A DNA stretch of 64,000 bases, taken from the NCBI GenBank assembly GCA_945872365.1, contig CAMBZJ010000007.1, positions 1 to 64,000 of the forward strand, given 5' to 3'. The notes below the pieces were generated by a model that worked only from the letters and a program-made list of their open reading frames with translations, did no database searches and was not told the DNA's origin. The stretch comes from Klebsiella pneumoniae (lineage in GTDB: Bacteria; Desulfobacterota; Binatia; UBA12015). A program made the translations under genes and the position numbers. This document shows, one piece after another, positions 28,816 through 39,350 of the stretch (position 1 is its first letter; each line of letters starts with the position of its first letter).

Positions 28816-29520
28816 TCAGCGAAAACGCAGCAGGTGGAGTCCGCCCCAGGGGCCGGTGCGCTCGGCCCCTTCTCCGGCCCAGGAGACGTCCATGGTGAGC
28901 AGGCCCGCGTCGTCGATTCCGGGTGCGTGGGCGCGGCGGAACTCCTCGATCGCACGCGCCACCTCGGGGAAGTGGCCGTCGTGGCAGAGGACGTGCGCCC
29001 CGGGCTCAAGCCGACCGAGCAGGCCCTCGAGGTCACGGCGCGCGCCGCTGCCGGTGTGGTCGCCGTCGACGAGCGCCAGGTCGAAGCGCCCGCCCGCCGA
29101 GCGCATCGCCTCGTCGAGGACGTCGGGTGATGGGCCGGCGATCAAGGTCGCGCGGTGGGCGATCCGCTCCCAGACGGCGGGCTCGACCTGCGGCTCGGGG
29201 TCGATGCAGACCATACGCCCCGGATTGCGCGACGCGTCCATCGCGGCTCCGACGATCGCGGCCGACCCGCCGCGGAAGGTGCCGATCTCGAGGTAGCGGC
29301 GCGGTCGCGAGGCGAACGCGATCGCGTAGAGCAGCAGCCGCTCCGAGGTCGTCATCCAGCACGGAGCCGTGCCGAGAATCGCGAGCGAGTCGAGGTCCAT
29401 GGCATCCCAGCCCGAGACGTTCGTGTCGCGGGTACGATCGGTCGCGGCAGCGGCGGGGCGTTCGGGGTCGGTCGCGCCGCGCGCGGGCGGGGTACCGGAC
29501 GAGGCCGATTCGGAATCCAT
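28816..29520 (-). CDS. Class I SAM-dependent methyltransferase
   Basis: YLEIGTFRGGSAAIVGAAMD, VCIDPEPQ, FDLALVDGDHTGSGARRDLEGLL. ORF extends to 29535; start MDSESASSG at 29520 assumed. Confidence 0.75.
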   Translation of the reverse strand: MDSESASSGTPPARGATDPERPAAAATDRTRDTNVSGWDAMDLDSLAILGTAPCWMTTSERLLLYAIAFASRPRRYLEIGTFRGGSAAIVGAAMDASRNPGRMVCIDPEPQVEPAVWERIAHRATLIAGPSPDVLDEAMRSAGGRFDLALVDGDHTGSGARRDLEGLLGRLEPGAHVLCHDGHFPEVARAIEEFRRAHAPGIDDAGLLTMDVSWAGEGAERTGPWGGLHLLRFR

Positions 29521-29680
29521 GAGCGGGCGTAGCACGTGGCCACGGTCGATCCACGGACCGGGCGTCAGTCAATGAATTCATCCGATAACGTGAGGACGGG
29601 GCCGGCCGGGACCGAGCCGTCGGCACGACACACGCGGGTCGCGTGACCTCGCGACCGTGCCGCTGTATCGTTCCGGCGCG

Positions 29681-30984
<1,304 letters not shown>

Positions 30985-31022
30985 GACCGCGCGCGGCTGG
31001 CGAGTGCGGGCGGCGGTGGAAT

Positions 31023-31063
31023 CTCGGGGGGGCCCGGCGCGAAACCGTGCCAGGGCCCCCGAG
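31023..31063. terminator. Bidirectional terminator-like hairpin between convergent folA and the YCF48-like gene
   Basis: CTCGGGGG(GG)CCC ... GGGCCCCCGAG, 2-nt bulge; lies between convergent stops. Confidence 0.45.
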
Positions 31064-31072
31064 GCGGCGCCG

Positions 31073-32026
31073 TCAGAACCAGTAGAAGCCGTCGAAGGAG
31101 TTGACGATCTTCGCGTTGTTGCCGACGGCCGCGAAGGTTCCGCGGCCGTAGGTGACTCCCCAGAGATTGCGGTTCGTCGGCGAGATCTGCTGCTGGAAGG
31201 TGCGGCCCTGGTCCGTCGAGGTGAGGATCGTGCCACCCTGCCCGACGATCGCGATGAAGCCGTCGAGGACGACCGCGTCGGTGAGGTTGGCACCCGTCGG
31301 GCTCGGGATGCGCTCCCACTCGCGGCCGCCGACCGAGCGCAGGATCGTGCCGTAGTTGCCGACGGCGATGAACAGGCCGTCCTTCGCGCCGATCCCGAGC
31401 AGGGCTTCCTCGGTCGGCGAGGGCTGGACGCGCCAGTCGAGACCGTCGGGCGAGAACGTGATCGTGCCGCCGTCGCCGACCGCGACGAAACCGGTGAGGC
31501 CGGCCGCGACGCCGCGCAGCGCAACGCCGGTGCCGGTCGGACAGGCGAGCCACGCCCCGCCGTTGAAGGAGCGAAAGCAATAGCCGTCGTCGCCGACGAG
31601 CACGTACTGGCCGAAACCCCAGGCTGCCCCGCGCATCGTCTTGAGCGCGGGGAGGTAGTAGCCGTACCAGTAGGCCGAGTCGTAGGAGTTGAAGACCAGG
31701 CCGTCCTTGCCGGTCGCCACCCACTGGCGGTCGCCGTAGGTGACAGCGAGCAGCGAGCCGAGCGGCGCGAGCACCTGCTGGTAGTAGTTGCCGCCGTCGC
31801 CCGAGTTGGCGATCGTGCTGTTCTCGCCGACCGCGACGAAGGCCGTGTCGCCGTAATCGATCGCGTAGAGGTTCGGGTTCGTGTCGTAGCCGCAGCCGCT
31901 GCAGCCGTCGCTGCCGCCGCAGGAGGCGAGCGTCGCGGCGAGCGACGCCACCGCGGCGAGCGCGAAGAGGCGCGTCGCGAACGGGCGTGCGAAGAGGCGG
32001 CGGGCGCTTCGGAAGGCGTTCGTCAT
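31073..32026 (-). CDS. Lipoprotein with YCF48/BNR-like beta-propeller repeats
   Basis: Lipobox ATLASCGG; repeated (F/Y)VAVGxxGTIxxSxDGxxW units, e.g. GFVAVGDGGTITFSPDGLDW and LFIAVGNYGTILRSVGGREW. Confidence 0.8.
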   Translation of the reverse strand: MTNAFRSARRLFARPFATRLFALAAVASLAATLASCGGSDGCSGCGYDTNPNLYAIDYGDTAFVAVGENSTIANSGDGGNYYQQVLAPLGSLLAVTYGDRQWVATGKDGLVFNSYDSAYWYGYYLPALKTMRGAAWGFGQYVLVGDDGYCFRSFNGGAWLACPTGTGVALRGVAAGLTGFVAVGDGGTITFSPDGLDWRVQPSPTEEALLGIGAKDGLFIAVGNYGTILRSVGGREWERIPSPTGANLTDAVVLDGFIAIVGQGGTILTSTDQGRTFQQQISPTNRNLWGVTYGRGTFAAVGNNAKIVNSFDGFYWF

Positions 32027-32093
32027 CGATCCATCCTCGTTCGAGATTCCGGCTTCCCGGCCGGGGCGGTCCATCGTCGAGGCTCCACGGGCC

Positions 32094-33149
32094 TCAGCGG
32101 CTGCGCTCGACCAGGCCCCAGGCCGCGTCCGCAATCGCGCCGGCCATCTGGCCCACCGCGGCCGCGTTATCCGAGCTCGCGTTGCCCTGACGTGCGCGCA
32201 TCGCGATCCCCTGGACGATCGCGGCCATGCGGAAGAGCGAAAAGACGACGTAGAACTCGATCTTCGGGATGCCGGCGCGACCGGTGGCCTCGCAGTACCA
32301 GCGGACCATCTCGTCCGCGGTGGGGATGCCCTCGGCCGCGGGATCGTCGATCGCGAGGCGTTGCGGAAAGCCCTCGGGCATGAACTGCGGCATGACGACG
32401 TAGCCGACGTCGGCGAAGGGGTGTCCGAGCGTGGAGAGTTCCCAGTCGAGCACGGCGACGACGCGCGGCTCGGTCGGATGCAGGATCATGTTCTCGAGGC
32501 GGAAGTCGCCGTGCGCGATGCGCGTCTCGTCGCCCGGCGGCACGTTGCGCGGCAGCCACTCGATCAGGCGGTCGAAGGACGGGATCTCGCCGGTCTTCGA
32601 CGCCTCGTACTGCGTGGTCCAGCGCGCTATCTGTCGCTCGAAGTAGTTGCCCGGCTTGCCGTAGTCGGCGAGGCCGACGGCACCGGGATCGACCGCGTGC
32701 AGGCGCGCTAGCGTGTCGATCATCGCGCGGTAGATCGCGGTGCGCTCGGCCGGCGGAATCCCGGGGAGCAGCGGGTTGCGCAGGATGCGCCCCGGCACCC
32801 AGTCCATCAGGTAGAACGCCTGTCCGATGACCGACTCGTCCTCGCAGAGCCCCCAGGCGCGCGGCACCGGAAAGCCGGTCGGGCCGAGCGCCGAGATGAC
32901 CCGGTACTCGCGGTCGACGGCGTGCGCCGACGGCAGGAGCTTGCCCGGCGGCTTCTTGCGGAGCACGTAGCGCCGCTCGCCCGCCTCGACGAGGAAAGTC
33001 GGGTTCGACTGGCCGCCCGCGAACTGGCGCACCGCGATCGGGCCGCGGTGGCCGGGGATCGCGCTCACCATCCAGGCGTCGAGGCGGGACTCGTCGAAGC
33101 GGTGGCGATCGGTGACTGCCTGGACGTCGGCTGGTTGTTCGTCGCTCAT
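32094..33149 (-). CDS. APH-family phosphotransferase (ACAD11-type kinase domain)
   Basis: FAGGQSNPTFLVEAGERRYVLRKKPPGKLLPSAHAVDREYRVISALG, IAHGDFRLENMILHPTEPRVVAVLDWELSTLGHPFADVGY. Confidence 0.9.
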   Translation of the reverse strand: MSDEQPADVQAVTDRHRFDESRLDAWMVSAIPGHRGPIAVRQFAGGQSNPTFLVEAGERRYVLRKKPPGKLLPSAHAVDREYRVISALGPTGFPVPRAWGLCEDESVIGQAFYLMDWVPGRILRNPLLPGIPPAERTAIYRAMIDTLARLHAVDPGAVGLADYGKPGNYFERQIARWTTQYEASKTGEIPSFDRLIEWLPRNVPPGDETRIAHGDFRLENMILHPTEPRVVAVLDWELSTLGHPFADVGYVVMPQFMPEGFPQRLAIDDPAAEGIPTADEMVRWYCEATGRAGIPKIEFYVVFSLFRMAAIVQGIAMRARQGNASSDNAAAVGQMAGAIADAAWGLVERSR

Positions 33150-33342
33150 GTCGCCGTCGTTCTACCGCCCGGCACGGCTGCCGGAAAGGGGCGATCGATC
33201 GTCGGGGTCCGATCCCGCCGGGTCAGCGCCAGCCGCCGCCGTTCGCGAGCGGGCGGACGCCCCGGGCGGCGCCCGACGTCGCTTCTGCGACTGCGGGGTG
33301 CGGGCCGATTGCCGGGGCGAGCCCGGGGCGTATAGATCGCGC

Positions 33343-34317
33343 ATGGCCCTCATCGGAATCCGCTTCGACCTCCGTCGCCCCGCCTTCGCGAAAACCTCCC
33401 ACGCCGAGCAATACCGCGCCTGCATCGACATGTGCGGCTGGGCCGACGAGAAGGGGCTCGACATCGCCGTGCTCTCCGAGCACCACGGCGTCGAGGACGG
33501 TTTCATGTCGGCGCCGCTATCTATCGCAGCGGCGATCGCCGGACGCACCAAGTCGATCCAGATCAACGTCGCCGCCGTGCTGGTGCCCCTGCACGACCCG
33601 GTGCGCTTCGCCGAGGAGGCGGCCGCCGTGTCGCTGCTCTCGGGCGGGCGCTTCAGCTTCGTCGCCGGACTCGGCTACCGCCACGAGGAGTTCGAGATGG
33701 CGGGCGTGGACCGCAAGCGCCGCGGTACGATTCTCGAAGACTCGATCGACGTTATCCGCAAGGCCTGGACCGGCGAGCCCTTCGAGTGGCGAGGCCGCAC
33801 GATCCGGGTGACGCCCGCGCCCGCGTCGCCGCCGATGATGATGCTCGGCGGCTCGACCGAGAAGGCGGCGCGCCGCGCGGCGAAGCTGCAGATGGGCTTC
33901 TTTCCCGCCGTGGGCGACCCGCGGCTCGCCGAGATCTACGACGAGGAGTGCAGGAAACTCGGCTTTACCGGCGGCTTCGTCAGCATGCCGGGCGGACCGG
34001 GCTTCGTGCACGTGACCGAGGACCCGGAGCGCGACTGGGAGATCATCGGGCCGCACGCGCTGTTCGACGCGCAGACCTACGCGTCCTGGCAGCCCGCCGG
34101 CCAGCGCTCCGAGGTGAGTGTCCACGCCCAGACCCTCGACGAACTCAAGAAGAGCGGCGTGTTCGCGGTACTCACGCCCGACGAGTGCGTGGAACTCGTG
34201 CGCGAGCAGGGGCGCGTCATCCTCCACCCGCTCATGGGCGGCCTCGATCCGGAGTTCGGCTGGAAGGGGCTCAGGCTCTTCGAGGAGAAGGTGCTGCCGC
34301 GCATCCGGCAGATGTGA
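33343..34317 (+). CDS. LLM-class (luciferase-like, F420/FMN-dependent) oxidoreductase
   Basis: DIAVLSEHHGVEDGFMSAPLSIAAAIAGRTKSIQINVAAVLVPLHDPVRFAEEAAAVSLLSGGRFSFVAGLGYRHEEFEMAGVDRKRRG. Confidence 0.9.
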   Translation: MALIGIRFDLRRPAFAKTSHAEQYRACIDMCGWADEKGLDIAVLSEHHGVEDGFMSAPLSIAAAIAGRTKSIQINVAAVLVPLHDPVRFAEEAAAVSLLSGGRFSFVAGLGYRHEEFEMAGVDRKRRGTILEDSIDVIRKAWTGEPFEWRGRTIRVTPAPASPPMMMLGGSTEKAARRAAKLQMGFFPAVGDPRLAEIYDEECRKLGFTGGFVSMPGGPGFVHVTEDPERDWEIIGPHALFDAQTYASWQPAGQRSEVSVHAQTLDELKKSGVFAVLTPDECVELVREQGRVILHPLMGGLDPEFGWKGLRLFEEKVLPRIRQM

Positions 34318-34342
34318 GGCCGTCGACTCCCGTAGTCGGCCT

Positions 34343-34915
34343 TCAGGGCTGCAGCAGCCTGCGCGTCCAGCCGCTCGCCGATCGCGTGAACGATTCGCGT
34401 TCGTGCAGGCGGTGCGGACGCTCGCTCCAGAACTCGATCGAGTCGGGGACAAGGCGGAATCCGGTCCAGTGGGGCGGGCGCGGGATCTCCGCCTTCGCGT
34501 AGCGCCGACCGAGTTCGCGCCAGCGCGACAGGAGTTCGGCACGTCCATGCAGCGGTGCGCTCTGGTCGGAGGCCACGCCGGCGAGGCGGCTCTCGCGCGG
34601 GCGAGTCGCCCAGTAGGCGTCGGCTTCGGCCTCGGACACGCGCTCGACCCGCCCCTCGATGCGCACCTGTCGGCCGAGCGACTGCCAGTGGAAGGCGAGC
34701 GCGGCGCGCGGGTTTCCCCGCATCTCCCGGCCCTTGCGGCTACTCGCGTTGGTGTAGAAGACGAAGCCGGAGGCGTCGACCTGCTTCAGCAGAACGAAGC
34801 GCACCGAGGGACGCCCCCGGCGATCGGCGGTCGCGAGCGCCATCGCGTCGGGTTGCGCGATCGACGAGCGGCGGGCCGCGGCGTACCAGGTCCGGAATCG
34901 CTTGATCGGGTCCAT
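34343..34915 (-). CDS. pdxH: Pyridoxine/pyridoxamine 5'-phosphate oxidase
   Basis: DAMALATADRRGRPSVRFVLLKQVDASGFVFYTNASSRKGREMRGNPRAALAFHWQSLGRQVRIEGRVERVS, C-terminal ERESFTRSASGWTRRLLQP. Confidence 0.92.
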   Translation of the reverse strand: MDPIKRFRTWYAAARRSSIAQPDAMALATADRRGRPSVRFVLLKQVDASGFVFYTNASSRKGREMRGNPRAALAFHWQSLGRQVRIEGRVERVSEAEADAYWATRPRESRLAGVASDQSAPLHGRAELLSRWRELGRRYAKAEIPRPPHWTGFRLVPDSIEFWSERPHRLHERESFTRSASGWTRRLLQP

Positions 34916-34993
34916 TGCCCCCGATCCTAGCGATGGAGCCGGGAAGGGAAAGGGGATTGACATGGAAGCCTCCGGCCGTAATACTCCGGGGCC

Positions 34994-35965
34994 ATGCGAA
35001 ACCTCCTCACGTGGGTCCTCTTCGTCCTGATCGCCCTCGTCGCGACACCCGCCGCGGCGACCGTCGTGCCGGAGACGAAATGCGCGGCCGCCAAGATCGG
35101 GGCGGCGGCCAAGAGTGGAGACGGGAAAGCCGGCTGCACGGTAAAGGCGTCCCTCGGGTCCGTCGCGACGGACCCCGCTTGCCTGGTCAAGGCCGACCTC
35201 CGGCTCGAGCGCTCCTTCCTGACGGCCGAGGGCAAGGGGGGCTGCGCAGCGACCGGCAACGCTTGGTACGTAGGCGGAATCCTCGACGGGATCACCACCT
35301 TCGCCGAGGACCGGCTCGGCGACGACGGCTCGAGCGCGAGCCTCAAGTGCGCGGCGGCCCGTCGCAAGGCGGCGGGCAAGCTCTTCTCGGCAGCTCTCGG
35401 CTGCCACTCGAAGGGGGTCCTGAAGGGATCTACCACGCAGGAGATCAACGTCTGCATCTTCGGAGCCCGCGGGAAGTTCTCCGACGCCTTCGCCAGGCCG
35501 GCGGCTGCCGGTGGTTGCGCGACGCTCGCCGACGAGGTCGAGACGGCCAACTCGGTGATCGCCATCGCGAACGCGGTCGTGACCGGCGTCTCGGAGTCGC
35601 CGGCCGTGCCCAGCCCGACGCCGACCCCGACGCCCACCCCCGGTTCGGCGAGTTTCGCGAGCGACGTGCAGCCGATCTTCACCGCGCGGTGCAGCGGTTG
35701 CCACGGTAGCGTCGGGCCGAGCGAGGACCTCGACCTCACGTCGGGCCACGCCTGGGCGAACCTGGTGAACGTGGCGAGCAGCGAGTGCACGTCGACGAAG
35801 CTCGTCGAGCCGTCGAGTGCGGCGACGAGCTACCTGGTCAAGAAGATCGAAGGCTCCGGATCCTGCCTCTCCGGCAGCAGGATGCCGCTCGGCGGCCCCT
35901 ACCTCTCGTCGACCCAGATCCAGGCGATCCGCGCCTGGATCGACCAGGGCGCCCTCGACGACTGA
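34994..35965 (+). CDS. Secreted protein: Cys-rich helical N-terminal region, short Pro/Thr linker, C-terminal single-CxxCH cytochrome-c-like module
   Basis: Signal peptide; CAAAKIGAAAKSGDGKAGC...; linker PSPTPTPTPTPGS; FASDVQPIFTARCSGCHGS...SRMPLGG... Confidence 0.75.
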   Translation: MRNLLTWVLFVLIALVATPAAATVVPETKCAAAKIGAAAKSGDGKAGCTVKASLGSVATDPACLVKADLRLERSFLTAEGKGGCAATGNAWYVGGILDGITTFAEDRLGDDGSSASLKCAAARRKAAGKLFSAALGCHSKGVLKGSTTQEINVCIFGARGKFSDAFARPAAAGGCATLADEVETANSVIAIANAVVTGVSESPAVPSPTPTPTPTPGSASFASDVQPIFTARCSGCHGSVGPSEDLDLTSGHAWANLVNVASSECTSTKLVEPSSAATSYLVKKIEGSGSCLSGSRMPLGGPYLSSTQIQAIRAWIDQGALDD

Positions 35966-35970
35966 GCGAC

Positions 35971-37806
35971 GTGGCTCCCGACACGGACCGTCCTCGGCGC
36001 GCGCTGATCGCGGGCGCCATCTCCACCGGTCTCGCGCTCTCGCTCCTGTTCGCATGCGCCGGCACGGCGCGCGCGCTGGTCGACGACCGCTTCACGACGC
36101 GCACCCAGCCCGCGAGCAGTCTCGTCATGCCGTTCGACCAGCGGAGCGGGCATGCCTCGTTCCTGATCGCGAGCAACCTCGCCGGAGCGGCGGCGGTTTC
36201 TACACACTGGTCCTTCTGGAACGAGGACTGCTCGAACCTCGGCGAGGTGTCGATCTGCCTCACCCCGAACGACACCGTCGTCGTCGACCCGGGCGCCGTG
36301 CGCTCGCTGGACGCCGCCAACAAGTCGATCGACGAGCCGCTCGACCTCGCGGGAAAGCGCGGCTTCGCCACCGTCACGGCCTACGAGACCGACGCCTCCT
36401 GCGCCGACGGCGCGGCGAAGGGCTACCGACTGGTCGAACGCGCGCTCGTCGGCACCGCGACCATCGCCGACCTTGAGACCGAGGCGTCCTATGGCTTCGA
36501 CGCGATCGGCCTCTTCGCCGCATTCGACGGCAGCTTCGTGAACCTACCCGACCTGCTGCTCTCGCCCGATGCCGCCTCGGGCGCCCTCGCGATCCAGACC
36601 CACGCGCCGAGCCGGACCACGGATTCGCTCGTCGTCCTGCTCGCACTCGGCGAACGCGGCGGACTCTGGCCGGGCGAGGTCGGCCCGGGGCCGGGAACGG
36701 TGAGTGCGTACGCGACCTTCTTCGACAACCTGGAGATCGCGATCTCGCTGCCCGACGTGGCGTTCGCGTGCACGCGCTTCGGCGCGCTCGCGCTGGGTCC
36801 GAACCCGCTCGTGCCGGACTGGGTCGCGCTCGAATCCGCAGGCGTCTACCGGTTGCGCGACCTGCGTATCGACGGCGTCCCGGTCGGCGTGACGACCTGG
36901 GTCTACGGCTTCGTCGGCGAAGCCGTCGGACACTACGGCGCGAGTTGGTCGGCGAAGTACCAGGTGATCGACGCACCGGTGCCGACGGCGACGTCGGCGC
37001 CGTCGGCGTCACCCGAACCAACCGCGTCACCCGAACCGACCGCGTCACCCGAACCGACCGCGTCACCCGAACCAACCGCATCACCCGGACCGACCGCATC
37101 ACCCGAACAGACCGCCACGCCGGTACCGACCGCCACGGCCGAGCCTTCGGCAACGCCGCGCTCCACCGAGACGCCGGCGCCATCGGACACGCCCGGCCCC
37201 GGACCCACCGGGTCGCCCCAACCCACCCCGACGCCAGCGCAAACGGCAACACCCGCGCCCACGCTGGCACCCTCACCGACGCCGGTCGTGACGACGACGC
37301 CACGGCCCACCGAAACCCCGACACCGACGGCCGCACCGACGGCGGCTCCGACGCCGTTGCCGACCCCCACGCCGACCCCCACGCCGAGCCCCGTTCCTAC
37401 CGCGAGGCCGACACCGATACCTTCGCCGACGCCGAGCGCGACACCCTCCCCGACACCACAGCCGACCTCGACACCTACGCCGGTCCTGGTTTCGTTCTCG
37501 ACCCAGGTCCAGCCAATCTTCGATGCGCAATGCGTCGGATGCCACGGCAACTCGTCGCCGAGCGCGGGCCTGAACCTCTCGACGGGTCGCGCATGGGCGG
37601 ACCTCGTGAACGTGAGCAGCACCGAGTGCGCCGGCACCAGGCTCGTCGCTCCCTCGAGTGCCGCGACGAGTTACCTGGTCCACAAGATCGAGGGCCAGGG
37701 GCCGTGCTTCGTCGGGAGCCGGATGCCGCTCGGTGGCACTCCGCTCTCGCCGGCCCAGGTCAAGACGATTCGCGACTGGATCGAGCAGGGCGCCGCAGAC
37801 CACTGA
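35971..37806 (+). CDS. Secreted protein with different N-terminal domain, about 170-aa Pro/Thr/Ala/Ser linker and the same C-terminal single-CxxCH module
   Basis: GTG start VAPDTDRPRR, signal-like ALIAGAISTGLALSLLFACAGTARA; linker (ASPEPT)n; FSTQVQPIFDAQCVGCHGN...SRMPLGG... The track ORF starts further upstream (35785), overlapping the previous gene. Confidence 0.72.
   Translation: MAPDTDRPRRALIAGAISTGLALSLLFACAGTARALVDDRFTTRTQPASSLVMPFDQRSGHASFLIASNLAGAAAVSTHWSFWNEDCSNLGEVSICLTPNDTVVVDPGAVRSLDAANKSIDEPLDLAGKRGFATVTAYETDASCADGAAKGYRLVERALVGTATIADLETEASYGFDAIGLFAAFDGSFVNLPDLLLSPDAASGALAIQTHAPSRTTDSLVVLLALGERGGLWPGEVGPGPGTVSAYATFFDNLEIAISLPDVAFACTRFGALALGPNPLVPDWVALESAGVYRLRDLRIDGVPVGVTTWVYGFVGEAVGHYGASWSAKYQVIDAPVPTATSAPSASPEPTASPEPTASPEPTASPEPTASPGPTASPEQTATPVPTATAEPSATPRSTETPAPSDTPGPGPTGSPQPTPTPAQTATPAPTLAPSPTPVVTTTPRPTETPTPTAAPTAAPTPLPTPTPTPTPSPVPTARPTPIPSPTPSATPSPTPQPTSTPTPVLVSFSTQVQPIFDAQCVGCHGNSSPSAGLNLSTGRAWADLVNVSSTECAGTRLVAPSSAATSYLVHKIEGQGPCFVGSRMPLGGTPLSPAQVKTIRDWIEQGAADH
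37009..37110. repeat. 18-bp tandem repeat (tcacccgaaccgaccgcg-like, about 5-6 copies) coding for SPEPTA hexapeptides
   Basis: Direct reading: tcacccgaaccaaccgcg tcacccgaaccgaccgcg tcacccgaaccgaccgcg tcacccgaaccaaccgca tcacccggaccgaccgca tcacccgaacag... Confidence 0.92.
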
Positions 37807-37821
37807 GACGCCCCGCGAGGC

Positions 37822-37953
37822 TCACATGACCTGGTAGCGGAATGGCGCGTTCTGCGGTGCGTTTGTAGCGTACATGAGCCAGATTGTCGCGGCTGCCCAG
37901 GCGACCATCGCACCGATCACGTACCAGCGGTACTTTTTCCAGAACTCCGCCAT
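37822..37953 (-). CDS. 43-aa small single-TM membrane protein
   Basis: MAEFWKKYRWYVIGAMVAWAAATIWLMYATNAPQNAPFRYQVM, embedded at the end of track ORF 37822..38193. Confidence 0.55.
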   Translation of the reverse strand: MAEFWKKYRWYVIGAMVAWAAATIWLMYATNAPQNAPFRYQVM

Positions 37954-38002
37954 CGTCGAGCCTCCCTGCCCTGGAAAAGCGTCAGCGAGCCGACGCGGAA
38001 AG

Positions 38003-39238
38003 TCAAGGCGGTGGCGCGCCCGCGAGCGAAGCTGCGGCACTCGTCCGGGCGGTCGCGGTGGGCGGCGAGCCCGCGATCGCGGCGCGGAAGTCGGGGGAAT
38101 CGAGCAGGGCCACGGCGACCGCCAGATGTCCGGCCGACGTCCAATGTCCGTCGTTCGGGATGACGAGATCGTCGCGATGCCCGACGAAGGCACCGCCGAC
38201 GTCGACCAGCGGAATCCCGAGCGAGGAACAGAGGTCGGCGACCAGGTCGCGGGCCGCGCGCGCCGCGGCCTCGGGCGAACCCACCGGGAAGACGTGGTGG
38301 GGCTGGTAGGCGACGACGAACGAAGCGCCGTACGCGGCGACGAGGCGCTGCATCTCGCGCAGGAGTTCGCGCGTCAGGTCGTAGCCCGGCAGCTTGCGGA
38401 AGTCCGTCTCCTCCGGCGCCACGCTGCGCCGGTCGGCCGGCTGTCGTCCGCGCTTCCCGTCGATCCAGCGCCGGAGTTCCCCCCACTGCGCCTCCGCGAA
38501 GCGGAAGGCGAGACTGGTCGACCGGAGAAATCCCGAGAGTGGCCGGTCCGCCTCCTCCGGCGGCGGCCATCGCACTTGCTCGAGGCGGCCGTCGACGAGC
38601 CGGAACGCGGGACGCAACTTCATGTCGTCGACGTTGTCCTCGGGATCGGTGCGCGAGAAGACGAGGACGACCGCGTCGTAGTGGCGACGGCCGAGCAGGT
38701 CCTGCAGGAGCAGGAGTTCCTGGGCCGTCCCGTAGGAACTCACCGCGCGGTTCTCGATCGCGACCCCGGGGCCGAGCCGACGCTGCAACTCGTCGGTGAC
38801 GAGTTCGCCCTGCTCGACGCCCCAGCCCCAGAGGAGCGAGTCGCCGAGGAAGAGCACCCGCCGCGGGGCCTCGGCGGGGGGCGGGGGGTTCGGGCGGCGG
38901 AACCCGTCCTCGCCCTGCTCGATCAACACGTCGAAGGAGCGTTCGCGGAAGCGCAACGCCACGTCGGGGCGCCCCGTCCAGCCGAGCCGCGCATCGGCGC
39001 GGTGGAAGTCCTTGAAGACGTTGATCGCGCTGCCCGGCACGCGCAGGAAACGCAACTGGAGTTCGAGCGCCGCCCAGCCGACGAGCAGCGAGACCGCAAG
39101 GACGCGGAGCACCTGGCCAAGGGCGCGCCAGCGCGACGGCGCGTTCGGAGATCGACCCGGTGCATCGTCGTGCGGGCCGCCGGCTTCCGCCGCGACGGCG
39201 CCGTGGCCGCATAGGTTCTCGTCCGCGCGCGGTCCCAT
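38003..39238 (-). CDS. Membrane-anchored SGNH/GDSL-type hydrolase
   Basis: TM near N-terminus; VLFLGDSLLWGWGVEQGELV (GDS block), C-terminal DGHWTSAGHLAVA (DxxH). Confidence 0.8.
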   Translation of the reverse strand: MGPRADENLCGHGAVAAEAGGPHDDAPGRSPNAPSRWRALGQVLRVLAVSLLVGWAALELQLRFLRVPGSAINVFKDFHRADARLGWTGRPDVALRFRERSFDVLIEQGEDGFRRPNPPPPAEAPRRVLFLGDSLLWGWGVEQGELVTDELQRRLGPGVAIENRAVSSYGTAQELLLLQDLLGRRHYDAVVLVFSRTDPEDNVDDMKLRPAFRLVDGRLEQVRWPPPEEADRPLSGFLRSTSLAFRFAEAQWGELRRWIDGKRGRQPADRRSVAPEETDFRKLPGYDLTRELLREMQRLVAAYGASFVVAYQPHHVFPVGSPEAAARAARDLVADLCSSLGIPLVDVGGAFVGHRDDLVIPNDGHWTSAGHLAVAVALLDSPDFRAAIAGSPPTATARTSAAASLAGAPPP

Positions 39239-39350
39239 GGAGCGGGCCTCGGAGCTATCGGAAGCGCCGGCGCATCGCAAATCGGCATTGCGCGCGCAGC
39301 GACCGCGCCGGAGCAGGACAGCGTGTCCGCCCTCTGATAGCGGACGGGTG

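Noticed and set aside
26231-29296. 1021-aa plus-strand ORF
   Set aside because: Antisense read-through over glsB-like, trxA, DUF6285 and phosphotransferase genes; no domain content.
37009-37110. CRISPR-like short repeats
   Set aside because: 18-bp contiguous repeats without spacers, in frame and coding for SPEPTA; a protein linker, not CRISPR. No other CRISPR-like array seen.
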